From NCBI GenBank assembly GCA_963775805.1, contig CAVZKG010000004.1, forward strand, positions 538,494 to 602,493: a DNA stretch of 64,000 bases, in the 5' to 3' direction. The notes beneath the pieces are model-generated. The model searched no databases. It was not told the DNA's origin and saw only the letters and a list, made by a program, of their open reading frames with translations. The first letter of the stretch is position 1; each line of letters opens with the position of its first letter. Of the stretch, positions 41,267 through 50,149 are shown piece by piece. This stretch comes from JAFAMB01 sp963775805. GTDB lineage: Bacteria; Verrucomicrobiota; Verrucomicrobiia; Chthoniobacterales; JAFAMB01. A program made the position numbers and the translations under genes.

Positions 41267-43105
41267 ATGCCTCGAATTGTTCTTCTGCCGGACGAAGTCG
41301 CAAGCCAGGTCGCTGCCGGAGAAGTGGTCGAGAGACCGGCATCGGTTGTCAAGGAACTTGTCGAGAACAGCATCGACGCCGGCGCAGGACGTATTGAAGT
41401 CTCAATCGCGCGCGGCGGCGCGTCTTTGGTACGCGTTGTCGACGACGGAATCGGGATGGATCGCGATGACGCATTGTTGAGTCTTGAGAGGCACGCAACG
41501 AGCAAAATCAGGACCGGGCAGGACCTGGCGAAGATACATACCCTTGGCTTTCGAGGGGAGGCACTACCAAGTATCGCAAGCGTTGGTCGCTTTCGCATGT
41601 CCACTCGTCCGCACGATGGCCTCGAGGGGACAGAGATTATCGTGCACGGTGGAAAGATCGAATCGGTACGTGCCGCAGGGGACGCCCCAGGCACACAGAT
41701 CGAGGTGCGTTCGCTTTTTTATAATCTGCCAGCTCGTCGCAAGTTCTTACGCAGCGAAAACACAGAGGCAAGCCACATCCAACACCAATTGCTGCTTCAG
41801 GCGATCGGGCATCCGAGCATCGGATTCGTCTCGATCCGCGACCAGACATTATTGTTCCAGGCTCCGCCTGCAAAGATGCTTGCGGACCGGATCCGGGATC
41901 TTCGCGGTCCCGAACTGCTCGAACAACTGCTTGAGATTGAATCGGTGCCCGCGGATGGGATCACGGTCTCGGGGTTTATCGGGAAACCAGGGTCGAGCCG
42001 ATCCACGAGGGCCGAGCAGATCCTGTTCGTCAATGGGCGGCCGGTGGAAAACATCACGATCCAGCATGGGCTGCGCGAAGGATATCATACTGCCCTCATG
42101 AAAGGGCAATATCCCGTGACGTTTCTCTTCCTCGAAATGGATCCGGAAAGCGTGGACGTCAACGTTCATCCAGCGAAGCGCGAGGTTCGGTTTCGCGCGC
42201 CGGACACTGTCCGGAATGTTGTCTCTGAGATCATTCGCAAAACAATTGAAGCAGATCGTAAGCGTTGGACTCATTCGTTTCAGCGCCCTGCCGAAGTACC
42301 AAGGCCTGCGATTCAGCTCCCCATGCTCGATTCGGCGCCGGACCTCATCCCACCGGTAGAGCAATTCGCGTTAAGAAGTGATTGGGCTGAATTTGAACCT
42401 GCTCCTGGCGAACCCGTCGCGATACACCCTGTCGAAACCCAAGCGCCGGAGAAACCGAACGAATCTGCGGTTGCGGGAATAGTGCCCTCTGCTCGTATGA
42501 CCGCCGATACGAACGCGGCCATTCCGCTCGAATTCAAACCGCTGGGAATCCTCGGCAAGCTCTACATCCTGATGGAGAGCGCCGACGGTCTCGTGCTCGT
42601 TGATCAGCATGCGGCGCATGAAAGGATACTCTTCGAGCAATTGAGGAAGCAGATGGAATCACAAGGAGTGCCAACACAGCGACTCCTCATTCCGCTAACG
42701 GTCACGGTCGCACCAAAAGACTACGATTGGATCGCGACGAACTTCGAGACTCTCGAAAAAATGGGATTCGCGATGGAACCGTTCGGCAATTCGACCTTGA
42801 AAATTGACGGAATCCCTCCGTTTTTTGCGACCGACGATCCAAACACCGCGATACGTCATCTTGTCGATGAATTGCGATCCATGACAGTGACAACATCGCG
42901 CCTCCGAATGGGGGAGGACGTGATCGCGAAAACGGTTTGTCGCCACGCAATCAAGGCAAACGACGAATTGCACGCCGAAGAAGTCGAAAAGCTGCTCCGC
43001 GATCTGATGGCCTGCGAGTTGCCCTATTGTTGCCCGCACGGCAGGCCAACGATGATTCAGATTGGCTACGGCGAGCTGGAGAAGAAGTTCGGGCGCAAGG
43101 TCTGA
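41267..43105 (+). CDS. mutL: DNA mismatch repair protein MutL
   Basis: 612 residues from the ATG at 41267; MPRIVLLPDEVASQVAAGEVVERPASVVKELVENSIDAG is the GHKL ATPase start, followed by VDDGIGM and TLGFRGEALPSIASV. The linker (about 350-440) is variable, and the C-terminal dimerisation domain has LVDQHAAHERILFEQL and CPHGRP. The endonuclease motif DQHAxxERxxxE is present as DQHAAHERILFE, and the matching ACHR-like and C-P-H-GRP motifs suggest a nicking MutL. MutS is not in the window. Confidence 0.95.
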   Translation: MPRIVLLPDEVASQVAAGEVVERPASVVKELVENSIDAGAGRIEVSIARGGASLVRVVDDGIGMDRDDALLSLERHATSKIRTGQDLAKIHTLGFRGEALPSIASVGRFRMSTRPHDGLEGTEIIVHGGKIESVRAAGDAPGTQIEVRSLFYNLPARRKFLRSENTEASHIQHQLLLQAIGHPSIGFVSIRDQTLLFQAPPAKMLADRIRDLRGPELLEQLLEIESVPADGITVSGFIGKPGSSRSTRAEQILFVNGRPVENITIQHGLREGYHTALMKGQYPVTFLFLEMDPESVDVNVHPAKREVRFRAPDTVRNVVSEIIRKTIEADRKRWTHSFQRPAEVPRPAIQLPMLDSAPDLIPPVEQFALRSDWAEFEPAPGEPVAIHPVETQAPEKPNESAVAGIVPSARMTADTNAAIPLEFKPLGILGKLYILMESADGLVLVDQHAAHERILFEQLRKQMESQGVPTQRLLIPLTVTVAPKDYDWIATNFETLEKMGFAMEPFGNSTLKIDGIPPFFATDDPNTAIRHLVDELRSMTVTTSRLRMGEDVIAKTVCRHAIKANDELHAEEVEKLLRDLMACELPYCCPHGRPTMIQIGYGELEKKFGRKV

Positions 43106-43258
43106 TAAGGAACGCTATGAAGGTAGTCATGATCCTGATATCGATATGGATATGGGATCAGGAGAGCGTCGTCCCCGGATAGCTAGTGTCCCTTAGGCGC
43201 GCCGACGTCCTGCGGCCGCATGTAGAAAGCCCATATGCGTTAACTTAGCCTGAGGCGC

Positions 43259-43279
43259 TTTTGTCCCGGAGGGACAAAA
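43259..43279. repeat. Perfect 9-bp palindrome TTTTGTCCC/GGGACAAAA
   Basis: TTTTGTCCC gga GGGACAAAA, in the 250-base gap after mutL. Flanks include cctgaggcgc. The gap shows no gene, and the palindrome can terminate both mutL (plus) and the convergent minus-strand genes, since T-runs lie at both ends. Confidence 0.6.
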
Positions 43280-43355
43280 TCTATTCACCCGCGAAGCTTT
43301 ACGTATAGGCAGAACGCTCTCGCTAGCTTGGAACTCAATCCGATTGAATATCCCA

Positions 43356-43730
43356 TTACACCCGCTTCGCACCGAACAGCTTCGCTTTTTCGCCTAACTT
43401 CCTTGCGAGATAGGCGGTCAGCACCGGTTTTGCAATCGACCAGATGCCTTTCCAGATCTGCTTCGCTAAACCGCCGCTTTCGCGTGGTCGCTTATCAGTG
43501 TTCGAGGTGTGGATATAGATTTTTTTCTTCCGCGCCGGCAACCGCGAAAGGATCCAGCCGAAAATGGCTGCGAAGCTGATCCATCCCCAGGAATACTTCC
43601 GTAACGAGTTCGACATGTGCTCCCCGACGTCCAGGTTTCGTCGCAAGAGGAGAGTCTGATCGCTCAGCGAAACTCGCAACCGGGCGAGTTCCTCTGTTAT
43701 TCGCTTTCTTTCGTCTTGTGGCTCAGCCAT
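43356..43730 (-). CDS. Hypothetical protein with one membrane segment
   Basis: 124 residues. N-terminus charged and helical (ITEELARLRVSLSDQTLLLRRNLDV), a hydrophobic segment WGWISFAAIFGWILSRL near 50-65, then a basic stretch KKKIYIH and a C-terminal amphipathic helix. It follows the holin-like gene with a 34-base overlap and the YqjD-like gene, so it belongs to that small envelope operon; position matches YqjK/YqjE-type partners but no family is recognised. Confidence 0.65.
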   Translation of the reverse strand: MAEPQDERKRITEELARLRVSLSDQTLLLRRNLDVGEHMSNSLRKYSWGWISFAAIFGWILSRLPARKKKIYIHTSNTDKRPRESGGLAKQIWKGIWSIAKPVLTAYLARKLGEKAKLFGAKRV

Positions 43731-44116
43731 TCACGATCTCTTTTAAATTCGGCGAACGTCGTTGGAAAGAGCGGTTTGACGATTCTGAACCGAAGGACCA
43801 CCGCGGCCGCAATGGCTACGATGAGGTAAAACCCGGCACACGCTAGAGCGCTCCAACCCCAACCCCAATGAAAAATCAGCATCAGGAGGTAGAGAAAAAA
43901 CACCAGCAGCATCACCAGAAAGCCGGAAAAGAAAACCACGGTGCCGGCGAATAGAAGAGCCAGCACCAGCAAATGTAATCCGGCTTCCTTTGATTCGAGC
44001 CCGAGCAGCCGAAGCCGAAGCTCCAGATAGCCAATAAGTGACGATGCCCACTTTCGCGCTGAGTCGCTTGTGGACTGCCTTGGTGGTTGAGCCCCGCTCG
44101 GAACGTCGGGATCCAT
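43697..44116 (-). CDS. Phage-holin-III/YqjE-like membrane protein
   Basis: 139 residues. Two long hydrophobic segments (HLLVLALLFAGTVVFFSGFLVMLLVFFLYLLML region and ALACAGFYLIVAIAAAVVL) after an amphipathic helix YLELRLRLLGLESKEA, the pattern of the YqjE / Phage_holin_3_6 family. It lies 3 bases after the DUF883-like YqjD gene, as in the E. coli yqjD-yqjE cluster of stationary-phase inner-membrane proteins. It is unlikely to be a phage gene. Confidence 0.8.
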   Translation of the reverse strand: MDPDVPSGAQPPRQSTSDSARKWASSLIGYLELRLRLLGLESKEAGLHLLVLALLFAGTVVFFSGFLVMLLVFFLYLLMLIFHWGWGWSALACAGFYLIVAIAAAVVLRFRIVKPLFPTTFAEFKRDREWLSHKTKESE

Positions 44117-44119
44117 GAA

Positions 44120-44446
44120 CTATTTCCGGAACATCAGTCCCACGAGAAAACCCAGTCCGAGCGCAATCAATATCGCTTTGGTCGGATTTTCGCGAATATA
44201 GGACTCGCTACCGGAATGCCAGTCCTTTGCTCTCGATCGCGCATCTGTCCAGGCGCTTCCTGCTGCACCGCTGAATTCCTGGGCCTTAGCCTGTGCTAAT
44301 TGTCGAAGTTCTTCCGCTTTCTTTTCCGCTACGCGCCGAATCTCAGCCGCTTTCGCGGCCGCAGCCGCTTTAAAGTCGTCCGGGGTGCTGCCACCCTGGG
44401 AATTAGCGGCGTTGGCCGTATTTTGTGGATCCTGTTGTTCGTCCAT
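44120..44446 (-). CDS. DUF883 (YqjD/ElaB)-like protein
   Basis: 108 residues from the ATG at 44446, which has a GAGGAA six bases upstream. An Ala/Lys/Glu-rich coiled-coil region (AAAAAKAAEIRRVAEKKAEELRQLAQAKAQEF) is followed by SYIRENPTKAILIALGLGFLVGLMFR, the C-terminal single helix that anchors ribosome-binding YqjD-type proteins in the membrane. A TTG at 44461 would add five residues and is rejected. Confidence 0.85.
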   Translation of the reverse strand: MDEQQDPQNTANAANSQGGSTPDDFKAAAAAKAAEIRRVAEKKAEELRQLAQAKAQEFSGAAGSAWTDARSRAKDWHSGSESYIRENPTKAILIALGLGFLVGLMFRK

Positions 44447-44540
44447 AGTGTTTCCTCGCAATCGGTGGATCTGTTTTACTCGCAGTTAATGTTCAGTAAC
44501 CCCGGACTCTCTCCGTTGCACCGGAAAAATCAAGACTTAC

Positions 44541-44580
44541 AAAAATCGCACAAGCGGTTCGGTTTGTTAGATTTTCGGGC
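44541..44580. repeat. Dispersed palindrome (CTGAAAATC family), copy 3, inverted
   Basis: Read on the minus strand this is CCCGAAAATC, taacaaacc, gaac, CGCTTGTGCGATTTT, matching the copies at 20435 and 32853 in layout (GAAAATC ... CGCT-GT-GATTTT). The stem is less perfect. It abuts the stop of the CBM9-like gene. Confidence 0.6.
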
Positions 44581-45200
44581 TAAAAGCGCAAGAATCCAAA
44601 TCGCCTGGAGACATGGAACGTCTTTGTGAGTGTCGGCGACCATGCCGATAGCTCGCATGGCTCATTCAAGGGCCGATCGATTCGAGTAAAATTCGCTCGC
44701 CAGATCGGGGACCGGCTGGGGTGACAATCGCCCAAAGAGGCAAATGGGATTTGAAACGCCGCTACCCATCCATAGGCAAGAGTGCCGCAGGCTGTCGCCA
44801 GGCCCTCACAATCCCACCTGAAGTCTCTCTTTAATCCGCTCTGGGTACGACGGATAAAAAGATCGGTCACGGTATTCAGCGGATTGATTTCAATTTCAAA
44901 ATAAGAAAGCGAATCGCCAAACGGATCCAGAAACAATTCGACAACTTCTTCTTCCCACAGAGCGTCGTCGCGCTTTGTTTTGGTGGCCCAAGGGTTCGGG
45001 TCCTGGCAGAGAAAGAGTCCATGGAAATGATCGCCAGACCACCCGACCCGGACCTCGGTGCCCCAGCGAGGTCGTCTTCCGGAGAGATTTTCCCGGAGAA
45101 TGATTCTGGTGCATTTCGCCCAGGTCGAAGCCAAAGCATCAAGGGAATGCAAATCCCACGGTGGAGTTTCCGGGCAAACGATCTCAGGAGCGATGCTCAT
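44580..45200 (-). CDS. CBM9/DOMON-like carbohydrate-binding protein
   Basis: 206 residues with no signal peptide. WGTEVRVGWSGDHFHGLFLCQDPNPWATKTKRDDALWEEEVVELFLDP is the CBM9-like core (VxVxWxxxYLYxxFxxxDxxPxA...DxxxWxxDxVExFLdP), followed by YFEIEINPLNTVTDLFI and WRANFTRID. Such modules bind sugar ligands, here perhaps in the cytoplasm. It overlaps the end of carA by 17 bases, an odd partner for pyrimidine/arginine synthesis. Confidence 0.82.
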   Translation of the reverse strand: MSIAPEIVCPETPPWDLHSLDALASTWAKCTRIILRENLSGRRPRWGTEVRVGWSGDHFHGLFLCQDPNPWATKTKRDDALWEEEVVELFLDPFGDSLSYFEIEINPLNTVTDLFIRRTQSGLKRDFRWDCEGLATACGTLAYGWVAAFQIPFASLGDCHPSRSPIWRANFTRIDRPLNEPCELSAWSPTLTKTFHVSRRFGFLRF

Positions 45201-46362
45201 CCATCAGTTTGCCGAATTCTCTGAAAAAATAGCTCGCATCGTGAGGCCCAGGGGAAGCCTCCGGATGATATTGCACGCTGAAGACCGGGTATCCAGTGTG
45301 CCGCATCCCTTCGACGGTCTGGTCGTTGAGGTTAATGTGCGACACTTCGACCGAGGAGGGGAGTGACTCCGCATCGATGGCAAAACCATGGTTCTGCGAC
45401 GTAATCGAGACTTTACCGGTCTTCAGATCTTTCACTGGCTGGTTGCCGCCGCGATGGCCGAATTTCAACTTGAATACTTTTCCACCGTAAGCCAATCCGA
45501 GCAATTGATGCCCCAGGCAGATACCGAAAATTGGAGTCCGGCCAAACAGCTTTTTCAGCTCGTTTGACAGATGAGGCAGCGCACCCGGATCACCAGGCCC
45601 ATTTGACAGAAAAACACCGTCCGGCTTCAATGCGAGGACATCCTCCGCCGTGGTGCCGGCGGGAACAACGGTCACCTTGCATCCGTTCTGCCGGAGACGC
45701 CGGAGAATGTTGTATTTGATCCCATAATCATACGCGACGATGCGATGTTCGATTGGAGGCAACGATTTGAGGACCTGCCCGTTTTCGAGAACTTCGCCGG
45801 CTTGCTCCTCGCCACCTTTTACGATCGTCCAGTCGCGACTCAGCTTGTCCTCCGGATCCCATTCGTACAACTCGCGTGTCGATACTTCCTTGACGTAATC
45901 CGAACCTTGCATCTCCTGAGAGCCCAACGCCCGTTGTACGGCTTCCTGCGGATCTTTGATCTCTGTCGAAACGCATGCCCGCATGGCACCGCGCACCCTC
46001 AGATGTTTGGTCAACGCGCGCGTGTCGATCCCCTGTATCCCGCAGATGTTCCACTTCTTTAAGTAGTCGTCTAAAGATCCGCTTGCTCGCCAGCTGCTCG
46101 TAATCGGCGAGAGTTCTCCTACGACGAATCCGCGGACATGCGGCTCCCTGCTTTCCTGGTCGAGCGCATTGACACCATAATTCCCGATCAGGGGATAAGT
46201 CATCGTGACGATTTGACCTCGATACGACGGATCGGTCAGGACTTCCTGATATCCCGTCATAGAAGTATTAAAGCAGATTTCGCCGACCGCCGTTCCGGTT
46301 GCTCCGAAACCTTCCCCAAAAAAAGCGCGGCCATCTTCTAGAGCGATTAGAGCGTGGTTCAT
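45184..46362 (-). CDS. carA: Carbamoyl-phosphate synthase small subunit CarA
   Basis: 392 residues. NTSMTGYQEVLTDPSY (about 32-47) starts the CPSase_sm_chain domain; the class I glutaminase has the nucleophile Cys in FGICLGHQLLG with the distal HPEASPGPHD giving His and Glu. It hydrolyses glutamine to feed ammonia to CarB for arginine and pyrimidine synthesis. The ATG at 46362 fits the family length; the longer frame adds 49 unrelated residues. It lies 62 bases after ycaQ and before the CBM9-like gene. Confidence 0.95.
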   Translation of the reverse strand: MNHALIALEDGRAFFGEGFGATGTAVGEICFNTSMTGYQEVLTDPSYRGQIVTMTYPLIGNYGVNALDQESREPHVRGFVVGELSPITSSWRASGSLDDYLKKWNICGIQGIDTRALTKHLRVRGAMRACVSTEIKDPQEAVQRALGSQEMQGSDYVKEVSTRELYEWDPEDKLSRDWTIVKGGEEQAGEVLENGQVLKSLPPIEHRIVAYDYGIKYNILRRLRQNGCKVTVVPAGTTAEDVLALKPDGVFLSNGPGDPGALPHLSNELKKLFGRTPIFGICLGHQLLGLAYGGKVFKLKFGHRGGNQPVKDLKTGKVSITSQNHGFAIDAESLPSSVEVSHINLNDQTVEGMRHTGYPVFSVQYHPEASPGPHDASYFFREFGKLMDEHRS

Positions 46363-46424
46363 TCCGGGCGAGAATATGGGAACGATTTGCAGATCTTCCA
46401 AGCTGTTTTTACGGCTCGAGATCT

Positions 46425-47663
46425 CTATTCTCTGCTGAGAATGGCACTGCGCAATGGAGTCGCCAGTGCGCCGCGGTCCGAAACAGATATTTTCTCCAGG
46501 CCAACCCAATGCGCGAGCATTCTTAGCTCGTTTGCCAAGGCACCGGCAACTTTGGATCGATCAACTCCGGGTTCCTCGATTGCGGAGAGGACCTGAAGCG
46601 TCCCCCGTTTTCTGTCTGCCTTGAGATCAACGCGAGCTACCAATTGGTCTCCAAACAGGAATGGGAGTACGTAATAACCGTGTTCGCGCTTGTGAGCTGG
46701 GGTGTAGATCTCGATCCGGTAGCGGAATCCGAAAAGCCGTTGTGGTCTCGTGCGCTCCCATATCAGTGGATCGAACGGTGAAACCAGCGCCTGTGCATCG
46801 ATCCGGCGCGGTATTTTTGCATCCCGATACAGATAAGCACGCCAGTCCTCAACGTTCACTGGAAGGAGGTCACCGGTTTCGACCAGTTCTGCGATTCTGG
46901 CTCGTGCCTCATGCGTTGGAAGTCGAAAATAGTCCCGCAAATCGACTTCTGTCGCCACTCCGAGCGCTTGTGCGGCCGCGAGGATGAGGCCGCGTTGTGC
47001 CTCTTCCGGCGACGGCGTTCGCAAGTTCAGAATTTCACTTGGGATCACTCGATCGACCAAGTCATAAAGTCGCTCAAAATTGCGGCGCGCCGCCGTGGTG
47101 ATTCGGCCAGACCAGAAGAGAAACTCCAGCGCGGCCTTGCTGTCCGACCATCCCCACCATCCGCGTGCACCGCGCGGGCGCTCTTCGGCGAGGTGTTTCG
47201 CCACTTCTCCGCCGCTCGTCGGACCATATTGCTGGATGATCTGAAAAACGCGTTCGACGAATTCCGGTTTCGATCTTCCGAAGTCGGCTATTCCTTTCCA
47301 GAGTCCGACATAGTTCCCAGCTCTCTCCATCCGCCATCGGAGAAGGGGAAAATGCTCGAAAGGCAACAAACAGGCTTCGTGACCCCAATACTCAAAAAAA
47401 CGCCGGCGCTTCTTAGAGTAGCTGATCTCGTCCAGAAGTCGGACTTGGTACGGACCGAGTCTCGAAAATATCGGGAGATAGTGCGCCCGCATCAACACGT
47501 TCACAGAATCAATCTGGAGCATCCCGATTTTCCTCGAGACCGCGTGAATATTTCTGTGCGTTACCTTCGTCGACGTTCGTTGTCCGAAGCCCTGAGCGAA
47601 TAAGACTGCCCGGCGCGCTTCATGCAGCGAAAGTGACCGTTCTCCGGTCCTTTGAGTCCGCAT
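46425..47663 (-). CDS. ycaQ: YcaQ/AlkX-family DNA glycosylase (crosslink repair)
   Basis: 412 residues, a winged-helix HTH_42 family protein. RKIGMLQIDSVNVLMRAHYLPIFSRLGPY contains the QxD catalytic motif (QID) of E. coli YcaQ, and SPFDPLIWERTRPQRLFGFRYRIEIYTPAHKREHGYYVLPFLFGDQLVARVDLKADR is the conserved C-terminal part. YcaQ unhooks interstrand DNA crosslinks. The ATG at 47663 is preferred to an upstream start. It begins 5 bases after the stop of the diadenylate-cyclase-like gene. Confidence 0.93.
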   Translation of the reverse strand: MRTQRTGERSLSLHEARRAVLFAQGFGQRTSTKVTHRNIHAVSRKIGMLQIDSVNVLMRAHYLPIFSRLGPYQVRLLDEISYSKKRRRFFEYWGHEACLLPFEHFPLLRWRMERAGNYVGLWKGIADFGRSKPEFVERVFQIIQQYGPTSGGEVAKHLAEERPRGARGWWGWSDSKAALEFLFWSGRITTAARRNFERLYDLVDRVIPSEILNLRTPSPEEAQRGLILAAAQALGVATEVDLRDYFRLPTHEARARIAELVETGDLLPVNVEDWRAYLYRDAKIPRRIDAQALVSPFDPLIWERTRPQRLFGFRYRIEIYTPAHKREHGYYVLPFLFGDQLVARVDLKADRKRGTLQVLSAIEEPGVDRSKVAGALANELRMLAHWVGLEKISVSDRGALATPLRSAILSRE

Positions 47664-47668
47664 CGGAG

Positions 47669-48952
47669 CTACCAGGAGAGCTGATTCCAATAGGTTACCG
47701 CGCCGTTGTGGTTCCTGACGAACTGAACGGAGCCATCTTGCGAAACGACGATTGCCAGACACTTCGGGTACCCTTTGCAGAACCGGTAAACGGCTCGATG
47801 ACGTGTTCCGACATTGTCCAGCGGTTCGTTCGCCCAGATCTCTCCTTCCAGGTCGAGTGCCTGGCGGACACTTCGCAGGTTCGGAGCTTCGTACCGAAGC
47901 TCCGTGCCGAACCCGACCAGTTCCAAAGCTTGCGTTACCACCAGCGCGCCATCCACGGCCATCAGGTCGGCCAGAAAATGAGCGAAATCGAACAGAGCCT
48001 CATCCAGATCGCTCAACCCGGTATCCATTAAGGTTTGATAGTCGACCCATCCGGCTCTTGGCCCGCTCGCCAGATTCGAAAGACGGAGGATCGCTTGTGT
48101 CAACATGTGCGAGTAACGCCTGCGGGCCGGACAATCACCAATCAGATACTTGAACCGGACGGCGGCTGCTGGATCCCGAAGAATGCCCTCATCGTCCGGA
48201 TCGACAATCACCAGCGTTCCGCCGTGGCGTCCGTTCCGGACGACTGCTAACGCGCGGAGAATGATGTTGTAAGTCATCTTTCTTACGAAATCGACGTCGA
48301 CTGGAACGAATTTGGCATCAGAATCTCCGCCGAACGCTTCATTCAAAAAACTTGTTCGAACCTCGGTAAAGATCTGTTGCAACCATTTCGATTCGAAGAG
48401 GTCGAATGCATTCGATTCAATTCGACCTCCCGCAAGGGTCGCAATGCGATTTCGTCCGAGGTGAATCGTCAGTCGACCAGGGCCGAGCGAATGAATGACC
48501 AGTGAATGCGGCTCCGGCGCGCCGTGATATCGGCCGCCGGCGATGCTGCTCAGCCAACGTGTCCCCGAGACGACCATACCCCAGATATGCAAATCATGGT
48601 GCAAACTCGGGCAGACACCAATCATCGATCGGAAATACATCGCAGCCATCGATAGACGACGTATCTCCTGCTCGTTGAATGGGCGAGGCCGATCCAGGTT
48701 CAATGGCATCAGGCCGCTCGGAGGCCCGTCGCCGGGCGGTAGCAGGCCGGGATCGCCGAAGATCAGTCTGAACGTAACCGGCCGATCTTCATCGCGCATC
48801 AGGCTTGCATGGTAGGCGATGTCGAAGAGCTGTCTGAGATGATGCTCCTGTGGCAATTGTGCTAACCGATCTTTTGGCCAAATTTTCGTGACCAGTTCGG
48901 CTAGCTGCCATGGGTAGGAGTATCCGAGGTAACTGTGAAGCTGCTGGGTCAT
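47669..48952 (-). CDS. Second diadenylate-cyclase-like (DisA_N) protein with N-terminal sensor region
   Basis: 427 residues from ATG 48952 (a TTG at 49024 would give 451). The last 110 residues fold as a DisA_N domain: VDGALVV at 333-339 matches the DGA motif and GTRHRAV at 382-388 the RHR motif, followed by CLAIVVSQDGSVQFV. Both catalytic motifs of c-di-AMP synthases are intact. The N-terminal 300 residues are soluble, with a second beta-hairpin-like block (GGTLVIVDPD), and resemble the sensor regions found before DAC domains (DACNV group, from memory). It has no membrane helix, unlike CdaA. It lies upstream of ycaQ and downstream of luxC. It may make c-di-AMP in response to a bound ligand. 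Confidence 0.85.
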   Translation of the reverse strand: MTQQLHSYLGYSYPWQLAELVTKIWPKDRLAQLPQEHHLRQLFDIAYHASLMRDEDRPVTFRLIFGDPGLLPPGDGPPSGLMPLNLDRPRPFNEQEIRRLSMAAMYFRSMIGVCPSLHHDLHIWGMVVSGTRWLSSIAGGRYHGAPEPHSLVIHSLGPGRLTIHLGRNRIATLAGGRIESNAFDLFESKWLQQIFTEVRTSFLNEAFGGDSDAKFVPVDVDFVRKMTYNIILRALAVVRNGRHGGTLVIVDPDDEGILRDPAAAVRFKYLIGDCPARRRYSHMLTQAILRLSNLASGPRAGWVDYQTLMDTGLSDLDEALFDFAHFLADLMAVDGALVVTQALELVGFGTELRYEAPNLRSVRQALDLEGEIWANEPLDNVGTRHRAVYRFCKGYPKCLAIVVSQDGSVQFVRNHNGAVTYWNQLSW

Positions 48953-49075
48953 GAGTTCATGTTTAGGCTGCCCGAAGACTAACGATAGCCCGCACAGTAT
49001 GGTGCGATTCTCCTTAAATTCCAAGCCAGTGCACCAAGTCGAGCCTGGTATAGCGGCGCCGCGGCGAATTTTGCA

Positions 49076-50149
49076 CTATGCGCCAGCCAGCCCTTCCACG
49101 TCAATGTAGCGAACGAAACTAGCCAAGGTCGGCTGCCCGTCATGATGCCAGGTAACCGGTGGATTCTGCATTTGACCGATTGCACAGACCCGTTGGGCTC
49201 CAATATTTATGGCGGCTTTCACCAGCGCCCGATCGACTGGATCAACCCCTATCGTCGCGATGTAGCGGCGCACAGGTAACAACGCCGATCGAAGGTCTGT
49301 GGGCATCGGCTTCACAAAAATCGTTCCGTACAATGGGTTGGGTGAGAGAGTGGACGAAGGGTCGTGAATCACAGCCCAATCCAGTGATTGGTCGCTTTCC
49401 CAAATATTGACATCGGGTATCGTGGCCGCACGGAATTTCCATTCCTCTCGAAAAGAACGGAGAGAAGCCGCAATTTCCTGCTGTGTCACGGGCGGAGTCC
49501 GGGTTGGGGGAGCTTTCTGAAATTGCAGTGCAAGCTCCCGGGCAAATCTCCTCGAATCACCGGCCACGTAGAGTAGTTGAGGCGAAAGACAACCGAGTTG
49601 ATCGAACACGAACAAATCGCCGGCTATCCGTTTTGCAAGTTCCGGACTGCATTCATTCCGCACCAATCCGAGGCTTATTTTGTGACCATGTACGATCAAA
49701 CGTTGAGCAGGCAGAATCTGTCGCGAAACATTTCGAACGGTTTCATCCGAGCCAAAAATAACAACTGCTTCGGCCTTTTCCATCCAGGTCTCCTGAACTG
49801 TTTTTGACAGTGCCGGTCGTAATTCGGGTGGCAATTCTTCGGCGAAGGCGTCGATCTCCGGGAGCCCTTCGGTCGGCAATTTGATCCAGTTTGTCGTTCC
49901 GACAATGACGCCGCGAATCAGGCTTTGGAGCGCAGCGTGCGGAGTATTGCCGCTGACAATGTGCAGGACAGGATCGAGCGGAAGAATGAGGTACTTCTGT
50001 TTCCCGTACACTAGCGGCTCTGTGCTGTTGAGCGACTCCCCGAGTTCCAGCTCAATCCAGCGCGAGATGCTTGGCACGCTCAGATCGCCAAGCCATGGGA
50101 AATGTTCGGCGGCCGATGCGACGGATGCGATTCTGGAATTTAGATCCAT
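49076..50149 (-). CDS. LuxC-family acyl-CoA reductase
   Basis: 357 residues of the aldehyde-dehydrogenase-like LuxC family. HIVSGNTPHAALQSLIRGVIVGTTNWIKLP (about 63-92) is the nucleotide site and DQLGCLSPQLLYV (about 186-198) holds the catalytic cysteine. LuxC reduces an acyl thioester to a fatty aldehyde with NADPH. It starts directly after the luxE stop (TAAATG). No LuxAB luciferase, LuxD thioesterase or flavin reductase is nearby, so the aldehyde is used in something other than light emission. Confidence 0.9.
   Translation of the reverse strand: MDLNSRIASVASAAEHFPWLGDLSVPSISRWIELELGESLNSTEPLVYGKQKYLILPLDPVLHIVSGNTPHAALQSLIRGVIVGTTNWIKLPTEGLPEIDAFAEELPPELRPALSKTVQETWMEKAEAVVIFGSDETVRNVSRQILPAQRLIVHGHKISLGLVRNECSPELAKRIAGDLFVFDQLGCLSPQLLYVAGDSRRFARELALQFQKAPPTRTPPVTQQEIAASLRSFREEWKFRAATIPDVNIWESDQSLDWAVIHDPSSTLSPNPLYGTIFVKPMPTDLRSALLPVRRYIATIGVDPVDRALVKAAINIGAQRVCAIGQMQNPPVTWHHDGQPTLASFVRYIDVEGLAGA

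Noticed and set aside
43697..44116. Phage holin as a sign of prophage
   Set aside because: The neighbours are DUF883/YqjD-like, no other phage gene is present, and the match is to the chromosomal YqjE type.
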